Origin: CSBr16-57R1 sp041163265
GTDB taxonomy: Bacteria > Actinomycetota > Nitriliruptoria > Nitriliruptorales > Nitriliruptoraceae
DNA: 39,495 nucleotides
Reading direction: 5' to 3'
Assembly (NCBI GenBank): GCA_041163265.1
Contig: JBEARL010000004.1
Span: 1-39,495, forward strand
Positions within the stretch are counted from its first letter, which is position 1, and each line of letters starts with the position of its first letter. The position numbers were made by a program, and so were the translations under genes. Below the pieces are notes generated by a model. That model was not told where the DNA came from. It saw only the letters and a program-made list of their open reading frames with translations, and did no database searches. Below, one piece after another: positions 16,455 to 23,719 of this stretch.

Positions 16455-17237
16455 GTGCACCCCTTCCTCGCCGCCGATGCGGGCCGGCCGCGCGCGATCG
16501 CCCACCGCGGCGGCCGCCACGGCGGACCCGAGAACACGCTGCCCGCGTTCGCGGCCGCGGCGGCGCTCGGCTACCGCCACCTCGAGACGGACGTCCACGC
16601 CACCGCCGACGGCGTGCTGGTGGTCAGCCACGACCCGACGCTCGACCGGGTCGCGGGCCTGCCCGGCGAGATCGCCCGCATGACGGCGGCCGAGGTCGCG
16701 GCCGTCCGCCTCGACGGCGAGGTCGCCCTGCCGCGGTTCGAGGAGCTCGTCGCCGCGTTCCCCGCCGCGCACCTCACCGTCGACCTGAAGCACGACGCGG
16801 CGGTGGCGCCGATGCTGCGCCTGCTCGAGCGCCGGCCGGAGCTGCGCGACCGGCTCTGCCTCGGCGCGTTCTCCGACCGGCGCGTCGGCGCGGTCAGGGC
16901 CGCGCACGGTCGCGCCGTCTGCACCGCGGCCGCACCCCGGGAGGTGCTGCGGCTGCTCGTGGCGGCTCGGCTGGGACGGCGCCTCCGCACGGCGGCCGAC
17001 GTCGTGGCCGTGCCCGAGCGCTGGGACGGCGACGGCGTCGATCCGGTCCGCGGACCGCGCGTCGCGGACGCCGCGTTCATCGGACGTGCGGCCGAGTCCG
17101 GGGTCGCCGTCCACGTCTGGACGGTGAACGACGCCGCGCGGATGGAGCGGCTGCTCGACCTCGGCGCCGCCGGCCTCGTGACCGACGAGACCGCACGGCT
17201 CCGCGACGTGCTGGCCCGGCGGGGGGTCTGGGGCTGA
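16455..17237 (+). CDS. Glycerophosphodiester phosphodiesterase
   Basis: A 260-residue TIM-barrel enzyme. Signatures are AHRGGRHGGPENTLPAF (His-Arg and Glu-Asn of the active site), HLETDVHATADGVLVVSHDPTLDR (metal and catalytic His), LTVDLKHD and the final VHVWTVNDAARM. It hydrolyses glycerophosphodiesters from phospholipid turnover to glycerol-3-phosphate and an alcohol. There is no signal peptide, so it is cytoplasmic. The GTG start has GAGGCGAGGAG upstream. The call is strong; the preferred head group is unknown. Confidence 0.92.
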   Translation: MHPFLAADAGRPRAIAHRGGRHGGPENTLPAFAAAAALGYRHLETDVHATADGVLVVSHDPTLDRVAGLPGEIARMTAAEVAAVRLDGEVALPRFEELVAAFPAAHLTVDLKHDAAVAPMLRLLERRPELRDRLCLGAFSDRRVGAVRAAHGRAVCTAAAPREVLRLLVAARLGRRLRTAADVVAVPERWDGDGVDPVRGPRVADAAFIGRAAESGVAVHVWTVNDAARMERLLDLGAAGLVTDETARLRDVLARRGVWG

Positions 17238-17243
17238 GGTCCG

Positions 17244-17263
17244 GTCGCCGCTCGGGCGGCGAC
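17244..17263 (+). terminator. 8-bp perfect hairpin after the GDPD gene
   Basis: GTCGCCGC pairs fully with GCGGCGAC around the tetraloop TCGG, beginning seven bases after the stop codon. GC-rich stem, stable UNCG-type loop, no T-tract; a good candidate terminator in a GC-rich genome. Confidence 0.55.
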
Positions 17264-17329
17264 GCCGGCCGCAACCGTGCGTCCCCCGGCCGTTCACGCG
17301 GCATCCGGTCCCGGTCGACCCCCCGCCAG

Positions 17330-17335
17330 TAGCGT
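17330..17335 (+). promoter_or_regulatory. -10-like TAGCGT ahead of the MFS transporter
   Basis: TAGCGTC fits the recurrent TAGSNTC pattern and ends 44 bases before ATG 17380. The leader carries GGGGAGAG before the start codon. Confidence 0.4.
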
Positions 17336-17379
17336 CCCCCGCCGACGACCCGCGCGGGTCGGCGGCAGGGGAGAGCGGC

Positions 17380-18714
17380 ATGGCGAGCACGGCGGAGCGG
17401 CGGCGGGACACCCCGCAGCAGCGCGGGTGGTACGTCTACGACTGGGCGAACTCGTCGTTCCCCACGACGGTCGGGACGGTGTTCTTCGGGCCCTACCTCA
17501 TCGCGGTCGCCGAGGGGTCGGTCGACGCGGCCGGCCGCGTGTCGCTGCTGGGCATCGCGGTCGCGCCGCAGCAGCTGTTCTTCATCGCGCTCGCGATCTC
17601 GGCGCTGCTGCAGGTGTTCGCCCTGCCCATCGTCGGCGCGTTCGCGGACCGCTCGTCGCACAAGCGGCGCTGGCTCGCCGGGACCGCGTACACCGGTGCG
17701 GCGCTGACGACCGCGATGTTCCTCGTCGTGCCGGGCGCGTGGCAGCTGGGCTTCGCGCTGATCCTGTTCGCGAACCTCGCGTTCAGCGCCTCGATCGTCG
17801 TGTACGACTCGTTCCTGCCCGAGATCGCCGAACCCGACGACCGCGACCGCGTCTCGTCGCGCGGCTGGGCGTTCGGGTACATCGGCGGCGGGCTGCTGCT
17901 GGCGCTGAACCTCGCGCTCTACCTGTTCGACCCGCTCGGCGACGAGGGACTGACCGTCCGCATCAGCCTCGGCTCGGCCGGGCTGTGGTGGGCCCTCTTC
18001 ACGATCGTCCCGCTGCGGCGGCTCGAGGACGGCCCGGCGCTGCACGGTGGCGACGTGAGCGGCGGCGTGGTGGCGGGTGCGTTCCGCGAGCTGCGGGCGA
18101 CCATGCGCCAGCTCTCGGAGTACCCCGAGACCGTCAAGTACCTCGTCGCGTTCCTGCTGTTCAACGGGGGCGTCGGCACCGTCATCTACGCCGCGGGGTC
18201 GTACGCGACCGAGGAGCTCGGCATCGAGATCGCGACGCTTACCGCGGCGATCCTGATGGTCCAGTTCGTCGCGTTCGTCGGTGCGCTGGTGCTCGGCGCG
18301 CTGGCGCGCCGCGCCGGCGCCAAGCAGGTCGTGCTCTGGAGCCTGGCGCTGTGGAGCGCCGTCGTCGTGTACGGACGGTTCGTCCCGGCCGGCAACGTCC
18401 CGGTGTTCTTCGCGCTGGCCGCCGCGATCGGGTTCGTGCTCGGCGGCACCCAGGCGCTGAGCCGCTCGCTGTACAGCCACCTCGTCCCGCCGCAGCGCGA
18501 GGCCGAGTTCTTCGGCTTCTACCAGATCAGCGACCGCGGGACGTCGGTGCTCGGGCAGCTCGGGTTCGTCTTCGCCTACGGCGTCGCCGGCTCGTACCGC
18601 CAGGCGCTGCTGGTGCTCATCTTCTTCTTCATCGCCGGCGGCCTGATGCTGCTCGTCACCGACTTCCGGAAGGGCATCGACGCGGTCGGGAACCCGCAGC
18701 CCGCCGTGCTGTGA
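17380..18714 (+). CDS. MFS transporter, UMF1/Atg22-like family
   Basis: A 444-residue membrane protein of about 12 helices. The N-terminal YVYDWANSSFPTTVGTVFFG is the diagnostic opening of the UMF1 (Atg22-like) branch. The intracellular loop ADRSSHKRRW between helices 2 and 3 matches the MFS A-motif region. The later segment GGTQALSRSLYSHLVPP is also typical. Family knowledge: the yeast relative releases amino acids from vacuoles; bacterial substrates are largely unknown. ATG 17380 has GGGGAGAG upstream. Its stop overlaps the DUF368 start (GTGA), so the two are co-translated. Confidence 0.88.
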   Translation: MASTAERRRDTPQQRGWYVYDWANSSFPTTVGTVFFGPYLIAVAEGSVDAAGRVSLLGIAVAPQQLFFIALAISALLQVFALPIVGAFADRSSHKRRWLAGTAYTGAALTTAMFLVVPGAWQLGFALILFANLAFSASIVVYDSFLPEIAEPDDRDRVSSRGWAFGYIGGGLLLALNLALYLFDPLGDEGLTVRISLGSAGLWWALFTIVPLRRLEDGPALHGGDVSGGVVAGAFRELRATMRQLSEYPETVKYLVAFLLFNGGVGTVIYAAGSYATEELGIEIATLTAAILMVQFVAFVGALVLGALARRAGAKQVVLWSLALWSAVVVYGRFVPAGNVPVFFALAAAIGFVLGGTQALSRSLYSHLVPPQREAEFFGFYQISDRGTSVLGQLGFVFAYGVAGSYRQALLVLIFFFIAGGLMLLVTDFRKGIDAVGNPQPAVL

Positions 18715-19625
18715 CCGACGTCGCGCCGCTCGGCCCGCGTCCCTGTCCCGCAAGGGTCGTCGCGACCGGGCTCGCGATGGGCGCGGCCGACGTCGTGCCC
18801 GGGTTCTCGGGCGGGACGGTCGCCCTCGTCGCGGGGATCTACGACCGCCTGATCGCGAGCGTCAGCGCGGGGGCGGGACTGCTCGGTGCGGTGCTGCGGG
18901 GGCGGTGGCGCGACGTCCCGGCCGCATGGCGGGCCGTCGACGCGCCGTTCGTGCTGACGCTGCTGGCGGGGATCGCCGCGGCGCTGCTGACCCTGGCCGG
19001 CCCGGTGGAGCGGCTGCTCGACGAGCGGCCGGTCCTGATGAGCGCCGTGTTCCTCGGCCTCGTCCTCGGGGCCGCGACCATCGCGCCCCGGCGGCTGCGC
19101 GCCCCGTCGCGCCGGCACCTCGGCCTCGGGCTGGCCGCCGCCGCCGTGACCGCGGTGGTGCTCGGACTGCGGCCGGTCGCCGACGGGACCCCGCACCTCG
19201 CGTTCCTCGCGCTCGCCGGCGCGGTCGCGGTCTGCGCGATGATCCTCCCCGGCGTCTCCGGCTCGTTCCTGCTGCTGCTCCTCGGCGCCTACGAGCCGGT
19301 CATCGCCGCCGTCGCCGCGCGCGACGTCGCGACGCTCGCGGTCGTCGGGGCCGGCATGGTCGCAGGGCTGGCCGCGTTCGCACGCGTCCTCGACCGACTG
19401 CTGCGGCGGCACCACGACGCGGTGCTGGCGGCGCTGATCGGGCTGATGGTCGGATCGGGCCGCGTGCTCTGGCCGTGGCCCGCCGGTACCGGCGTCGGCG
19501 ACGCGGCGCTCGGCGCCCCGGGGGAGGGTGCGGCCGCGGCGGCGCTCGCGGCGGCGCTCGCGTTCACCGCGGTGGTCGGCGCCGACGCGGCGGCCCGCCG
19601 GTGGGCGACCCGGACCGCCGCCTGA
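18711..19625 (+). CDS. DUF368 membrane protein, probable undecaprenyl-phosphate translocase (PopT-type)
   Basis: A 304-residue polytopic membrane protein with the two inverted DUF368 signature repeats, GAADVVPGFSGGTVALVAGIYD near the N-terminus and AMILPGVSGSFLLLLLGAY in the middle. Family knowledge: DUF368 proteins return undecaprenyl phosphate to the cytoplasmic face so that peptidoglycan and teichoic acid precursors can be made again. GTG 18711 overlaps the MFS stop. This is a second link in the window to lipid-carrier chemistry, alongside the LCP protein. The family is secure; the transport role is transferred from characterised members. Confidence 0.88.
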   Translation: MTDVAPLGPRPCPARVVATGLAMGAADVVPGFSGGTVALVAGIYDRLIASVSAGAGLLGAVLRGRWRDVPAAWRAVDAPFVLTLLAGIAAALLTLAGPVERLLDERPVLMSAVFLGLVLGAATIAPRRLRAPSRRHLGLGLAAAAVTAVVLGLRPVADGTPHLAFLALAGAVAVCAMILPGVSGSFLLLLLGAYEPVIAAVAARDVATLAVVGAGMVAGLAAFARVLDRLLRRHHDAVLAALIGLMVGSGRVLWPWPAGTGVGDAALGAPGEGAAAAALAAALAFTAVVGADAAARRWATRTAA

Positions 19626-19634
19626 CGCGTCGCC

Positions 19635-20798
19635 TCAGCCGGCCGGCACCGCCTCGGCCCAGCGGCGCACCGCCTCGCGGCACCCGGCCACGTCGGGGAC
19701 GAGCGCGAGCCGGACCCAGCCCTCGCCGCCGGCGCCGAAGGCGCGCCCGGGCGTGACGACCACGCCGGCGTCGAGCAGGCGCCGGGCCAGCGCGAGGTCG
19801 TCGCCGTCGGCGACCCGGGCCCAGACGTACAGGCCGTCCGTCGACCCCGACCACGCGACGCCGGCGGCCGCGAGCCCCTCGAGCACCACCGCCCGCTTCG
19901 CGGCGAACGCCGCGCGCCGCTCGGCGACGTGCGCGTCGTCGGACCAGGCGGCGACCGCCGCGGCCTGCGTGAACTCCGGCGAGGCCGTGCCGGTGTCCTC
20001 GCGCAGCCGGCGCAGCACGGCGATCGGCGCGGCGTCGCCGGCGATGGCGCCCGAGCGGTAGCCCGTCATCCCCGAGCGCTTCGAGAGCGAGAGGAACGCG
20101 AGCGCGCCGGTCATGTCGCCGTCGCAGGCCTCGAGCAGGCTCGGCGCCGGCGCGTCGGACCACAGCTCCTGGTAGCACTCGTCCGAGCAGAGCAGCACGT
20201 CGTGGGCGCGGGCGACCGCGAGCTGGTCGCGCAGGTACGCGACGTCGACGGTCGCACCCGTCGGGTTGTGCGGGTGGTTGATCCAGGCGACGCACGTCCG
20301 GGCCAGCACGTCCGCGTCGAGCGCCGCGAGGTCCAGCCGCCAGCCTTCCTCCTCGCGCAGCCGGACCGCGATCGGCTCGCCGCCCGCGAGCCGCGTCCCG
20401 CGGGCGTAGGTCGGGTAGCCGGGGGTGCCGAACACGACGCCGCGGCGCGGGCCGGCGGGGTCGACGAAGGCGAGGGGCAGGTGGAAGATCGCCTCCTTCG
20501 AGCCCGACGTGGGCAGCACCTGCGTCGCCGGGTCGACCGTGACGCCGTGGCGGCGGGCGAGGAAGGCGGCGATCGCCGCGCGGACCGCGTCGCCGCCGCG
20601 GGCCGTCGGGTAGCTCGAGACCGGCCCGACCGCGTCGCGCAGCGCCGACCGGACCGCCTCGGGCGTCGGCTCGTCGGGGTCGCCGATCGAGAGGTCGATG
20701 AGGTCCGCGCCGTCCGCGCGCCGGGCCGCGACCTCCTCGCGCAGGGCCGCCAGCGGGTTCGGGCCCGCGGCCGCGAGCGCGGGGTTCAGGGTCGGCAT
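19635..20798 (-). CDS. dapC: Succinyldiaminopimelate aminotransferase (DapC-like), PLP fold type I
   Basis: A 387-residue class I aminotransferase. Motifs are IDLSIGDPDEPTP near the N-terminus, SGSKEAIFHLP (99-108), HNPTG (177-181, Asn178), the pyridoxal Asp206 in SDECYQELW, the PLP lysine Lys240 in LSLSKRSGMTGYR, and Arg248, which holds the substrate carboxylate. The SDECYQELW and LSLSKRSGMTGYRSG pattern is that of the DapC branch. Neighbouring dapD and dapE (3 kb away) support a role in the DAP pathway. A TAGGCT element ends seven bases before ATG 20798 and no Shine-Dalgarno is present, so the mRNA is probably leaderless. Other aminotransferase activities are possible. Confidence 0.85.
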   Translation of the reverse strand: MPTLNPALAAAGPNPLAALREEVAARRADGADLIDLSIGDPDEPTPEAVRSALRDAVGPVSSYPTARGGDAVRAAIAAFLARRHGVTVDPATQVLPTSGSKEAIFHLPLAFVDPAGPRRGVVFGTPGYPTYARGTRLAGGEPIAVRLREEEGWRLDLAALDADVLARTCVAWINHPHNPTGATVDVAYLRDQLAVARAHDVLLCSDECYQELWSDAPAPSLLEACDGDMTGALAFLSLSKRSGMTGYRSGAIAGDAAPIAVLRRLREDTGTASPEFTQAAAVAAWSDDAHVAERRAAFAAKRAVVLEGLAAAGVAWSGSTDGLYVWARVADGDDLALARRLLDAGVVVTPGRAFGAGGEGWVRLALVPDVAGCREAVRRWAEAVPAG

Positions 20799-20805
20799 GC
20801 GGCGC

Positions 20806-20811
20806 AGCCTA
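20806..20811 (-). promoter_or_regulatory. -10 element TAGGCT of the dapC-like gene, leaderless start
   Basis: On the minus strand TAGGCT is followed by seven bases and then the ATG at 20798. A normal -10 to start distance puts the first transcribed base on the ATG. Confidence 0.55.
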
Positions 20812-20839
20812 CGGACCCGGTCCGCGGGACCCCCGTGGC

Positions 20840-20845
20840 TACCCT
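20840..20845 (+). promoter_or_regulatory. -10-like TACCCT ahead of serB
   Basis: TACCCT lies 25 bases before GTG 20871 and about 30 bases from the divergent dapC element. A GGAGGGAG ribosome site stands between it and the start. Confidence 0.35.
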
Positions 20846-20870
20846 CACCCCTCACGCGGAGGGAGCACCG

Positions 20871-22058
20871 GTGCCGACGCTCGTGCGCTGCGCCGGGCCC
20901 GACGGCCCCGGCATCACCGCCGCCGTGCTCGGCGCGGTGGACGCGGTCGGAGCGACCCTCCTCGAGATGGACCAGCTGGTCGTCCGGGGCCGCCTCACGC
21001 TCGACCTCCTCGTCGACGGCGCCGACCCCGCGGTCCTCGAGCCGGCCCTGAGGGCCGTCGCGGACGAGCTGGGCGTCGACGTCACCCTCGAGCCCGGCCC
21101 CGACGGGACGGGCGGACCCGTCCCCGCGACCGGCGGCGCGGTCGTGACCGTGATGGCCGAGCGGCTGGGTGCGGCGCCGCTGGCCGCGGTGACCGGCGCG
21201 ATCGCGACGTCGGGTGGCAACATCGCCCGCATCCAGCGGCTCGCGCACCGGCCGGTCTGCGCCTTCGAGTTCCACGTCGCGGGCGGCGACCCGGCGACGC
21301 TGCGCAGCGTCCTCGTCGACGCCGCGGCCGCCCACGGTGTCGACGTCGCCGTGCAGGCCGACCGGCTCGGACGTCTGCGCCGCCTGGTCGTGCTGGACGT
21401 CGACTCGACGCTGATCCGCGACGAGGTCATCGAGCTGGTCGCGGCCGAGGTCGGGTGCGAGGCCGAGGTCGCGGCCATCACCGCGCGCGCGATGGCCGGC
21501 GAGCTCGACTTCGAGCAGAGCCTCCGCGCCCGCGTCGCGCTGCTGGCCGGCGCGCCGGTCGGCGCGCTCGACGCGGCGGCCGCCCGCCTGCGCCTGACCC
21601 CCGGCGCGCGCACGCTGGTGCGGACCCTGCACCGCCTCGGCCTCGTCGTCGCCGTCGTGTCGGGCGGGTTCGACCACGTCGTCGTGCCGCTGGCGGAGGG
21701 GCTCGGCATCCGCCACGCCGCCGCGAACCGGCTCGAGGTCGCCGACGGCCGGCTGACGGGCGGGCTCGTCGGGCCGGTCCTCGACCGCGCCGGCAAGGCG
21801 CGCGAGCTCCGTCGCATCGCCGAGGCCGAGGGAATCCCCCTCGAGCAGACCGTCGCGATCGGCGACGGGGCGAACGACCTCGACATGATCGCGGCGGCCG
21901 GCCTCGGCGTCGCCTTCAACGCGAAGCCGGCGGTCCGGGCCGCGGCCGACACCTCCGTCAGCGTGCCGCGGCTCGACGCGGTGCTGTTCCTGCTCGGCGT
22001 CCACAGCGACGAGGTCGTCGCCGACCCCGACGACGAGCCCGCGGCGGCGGTCGCGTGA
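20871..22058 (+). CDS. serB: Phosphoserine phosphatase SerB with two ACT-like domains
   Basis: A 395-residue protein. Two N-terminal ACT-like regulatory domains (about 2-75 and 88-165) precede a HAD phosphatase. The nucleophile motif is LDVDST (Asp176, Asp178). Next come FEQSLRARVALL, motif II Ser in VVSGGFDHV, Lys309 in RAGKARELR and motif IV GDGANDLDM (331-339). It catalyses the last step of serine synthesis, dephosphorylation of phosphoserine. The ACT pair suggests allosteric sensing of serine. GTG 20871 follows GGAGGGAG at good spacing; upstream in-frame codons lack support. The stop overlaps the next gene's ATG by one base. Confidence 0.94.
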   Translation: MPTLVRCAGPDGPGITAAVLGAVDAVGATLLEMDQLVVRGRLTLDLLVDGADPAVLEPALRAVADELGVDVTLEPGPDGTGGPVPATGGAVVTVMAERLGAAPLAAVTGAIATSGGNIARIQRLAHRPVCAFEFHVAGGDPATLRSVLVDAAAAHGVDVAVQADRLGRLRRLVVLDVDSTLIRDEVIELVAAEVGCEAEVAAITARAMAGELDFEQSLRARVALLAGAPVGALDAAAARLRLTPGARTLVRTLHRLGLVVAVVSGGFDHVVVPLAEGLGIRHAAANRLEVADGRLTGGLVGPVLDRAGKARELRRIAEAEGIPLEQTVAIGDGANDLDMIAAAGLGVAFNAKPAVRAAADTSVSVPRLDAVLFLLGVHSDEVVADPDDEPAAAVA

Positions 22059-22885
22059 TGGACCGCGTGACCGTCTGGCACCGCACCGCCCCCGCCCGTC
22101 TGCCGGCCATCGAGCGCGAGGGGCTGCGCACGCGCGCGGACCTCGGCGGGACCCTCGGGCCGCTCGACGCGTTCGACGCCGCCGCGACCGGCCGCTTCGC
22201 GCGCGGCCGCCGCGTCTCGGGCTGGTACGAGCGGGCGGCGGCCGACGCGCGGGCCGGGACGCTCGGCGGTGCGCTCGTCTCGTTCACCGTCGACCCCCGC
22301 CGCGTCATGGCGCTGCCGGCCGCGGTGCGCGATGCCGACCCCGCCGGGTCCTGGGCGGCCGCGCGGCCGTTGGCCGACTGGCTGGCCGACGGCGCGCCGC
22401 CGGCCGACCTCGAGGTCCACCAGGACGTCCCGGTCCGCGCGAAGCTGCTGCGGCTGCACGCCGTCGACGTCCCCGCCGCGGCGATGGCGCCCTACGGGCC
22501 GCTCGTCGCCGCGGTCGCCGACGCGGACCGGCTGGCCGCGAAGCTGCTGGTCCACGTGCTGCTCGCGACCGCGTCGGGCGGGGCGGAGGACCCGGCCTTC
22601 CTCGCGGCCTGCGCGCTGGCCTGGCGCGACGAGCCCGACGACCCGCGGCTGCCGATCGAGGTCGCGCGGGCGGACCTCGAGGCCGTCGTCGAGGCGGTGC
22701 TGGTCGACGAGGCCGACGCCGCGCCCGAGGCGGTCGCGACGCTGACGGCGGGGCTCGACGCGCTGCGCGCCGAGGCCGAGGAGGCGGGCGTGACCGCCGA
22801 CGAGCTGATCGGGGAGCGGTCGACCCGGACGCTCGAGCGGATCGCGGCCGCCGTGGCGGCCGGCCGCGACGGCGTCAGAGGCTGA
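22058..22885 (+). CDS. Uncharacterised protein with possible ADP-ribosyltransferase-like N-terminus
   Basis: A 275-residue protein I do not recognise as a named family. The opening VWHRTAPARLPAIEREGLRTR resembles the HxT ... L..I...GL ... R start of ADP-ribosyltransferase-fold proteins (DarT/KptA style). In that frame His8, Tyr57 in SGWYERA and Glu119 in DLEVHQDVPV would be the conserved positions. The C-terminal half (about 145-275) is helical and acidic with no recognised motif. ATG 22058 shares its A with the serB stop (TGATG), indicating co-translation with serB. It overlaps the converging cold-shock-like gene by 11 bases. The catalytic suggestion is inference from a short pattern and could be wrong. 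Confidence 0.7.
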   Translation: MDRVTVWHRTAPARLPAIEREGLRTRADLGGTLGPLDAFDAAATGRFARGRRVSGWYERAAADARAGTLGGALVSFTVDPRRVMALPAAVRDADPAGSWAAARPLADWLADGAPPADLEVHQDVPVRAKLLRLHAVDVPAAAMAPYGPLVAAVADADRLAAKLLVHVLLATASGGAEDPAFLAACALAWRDEPDDPRLPIEVARADLEAVVEAVLVDEADAAPEAVATLTAGLDALRAEAEEAGVTADELIGERSTRTLERIAAAVAAGRDGVRG

Positions 22886-23069
22886 CGAGGTTCAGCGTCG
22901 CGACCCGGTCGCCGTCCAGGGTGAAGCGGACCCGCTGCCCGATGCGCAGCTCGCGCAGGCCCGACGCGGCGATGACGCGGCCCTCGAAGCGGTGCTCGTC
23001 GAGCTGGTCGTCGAGCAGCGAGCCGGCGCCGGTCGTCCGGTCGTAGTGGCGGATCGTCCCCTGCGGCAT
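22875..23069 (-). CDS. Small cold-shock/OB-fold-like protein lacking RNP aromatic residues
   Basis: A 64-residue protein. The start PQGTIRHYDRTTGAGSLLDD aligns with the GTVKWFNxxKGFGFI opening of cold-shock domains. GQRVRFTLDGDRVATLNLVSL matches the end (G.rV.F......A.NV). The RNP1 aromatics are gone (GAGSLL for GFGFI), and the RNP2 VFVH is replaced, so single-stranded nucleic-acid stacking is probably weak or absent. ATG 23069 overlaps the cofC stop (ATGA) and is preceded by GGAGGA, so it is the last gene of a three-gene minus-strand operon. A regulatory or structural OB-fold role is possible. Confidence 0.7.
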   Translation of the reverse strand: MPQGTIRHYDRTTGAGSLLDDQLDEHRFEGRVIAASGLRELRIGQRVRFTLDGDRVATLNLVSL

Positions 23070-23719
23070 CAGGTCCTCCGGCGCGGCGCGTCGTGCGGTC
23101 CGTCGTCAGCGAGGGTAGCCGCGGTGGCCGGTCCGACCCCGGCGTCGCGCGCCGCCTCCAGGTCGTCGGGACCGTCGAGGTCGCGACCCGCCGCGCTCGG
23201 CGCGAGCAGCACCGCCGCGGCGCCGAGGTCCCGGGCGGCCGCGACGTGCAGCGCCGCCGAGTCCGGCCCGTACCGCGCGGGCGGCGTGACGCCGGCCGGC
23301 AGCACCAGCACCGCGGTCCCGCCGTCGGGGGTCGGGAGCACGGTCACCGCGTCCGCCGTCGCGAGGAGGTCCGCGACGACGGAGGCGTGGAGCCCCGGCA
23401 GGTCCGCCGCGACGACCAGCCGCACCCCCGCGTCGCCCACCGCCGCGAGCCCCGCGTCGACCGCCGCGCGCAGGCCGCCCTCGGCGGGATCGGGGACCGC
23501 GGGCAGGCCGCGGTCGTGCGCCGCCGCGGCGGCCGCCGCGTCGCCGGCCAGGATCCGCACGTCGTCCACCCCGCCGCCTCGGAGCGCCGCGACCACGTCG
23601 TCGAGCATCGCGAGCACGAGCCGCCGCCGCGCGTCGTCGTCGAGCGCGGACGACAGCCGCGACTTGCCGCCGACGCGCAGCGGGACCAGCGCGACCGGCG
23701 CGACCGGCGCGGCGCTCAG
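23069..23719 (-). CDS. cofC: 2-phospho-L-lactate (or phosphoenolpyruvate) guanylyltransferase CofC
   Basis: A nucleotidyltransferase of F420 synthesis that activates 2-phospholactate or PEP with GTP. The nucleotide-binding start LVPLRVGGKSRLSSAL lies upstream of the first in-frame ATG (23617). Later motifs are RLVVAADLPGLH and the C-terminal DLDGPDDLEAARDAG, the CofC-type D-D-PxDL ending. Between the previous gene's stop and the KSRL motif there is no ATG, GTG or TTG in this frame. The best start is therefore CTG 23719, overlapping that stop as CTGA and giving 216 residues, the family's usual length. Its presence implies F420-using enzymes elsewhere in the genome. Confidence 0.8.
   Translation of the reverse strand: MSAAPVAPVALVPLRVGGKSRLSSALDDDARRRLVLAMLDDVVAALRGGGVDDVRILAGDAAAAAAAHDRGLPAVPDPAEGGLRAAVDAGLAAVGDAGVRLVVAADLPGLHASVVADLLATADAVTVLPTPDGGTAVLVLPAGVTPPARYGPDSAALHVAAARDLGAAAVLLAPSAAGRDLDGPDDLEAARDAGVGPATAATLADDGPHDAPRRRT

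Noticed and set aside
15291..17411. Large minus-strand frame covering dapD and the region opposite the GDPD gene
   Set aside because: It is in a shadow frame of dapD and lies across a convincing plus-strand phosphodiesterase.
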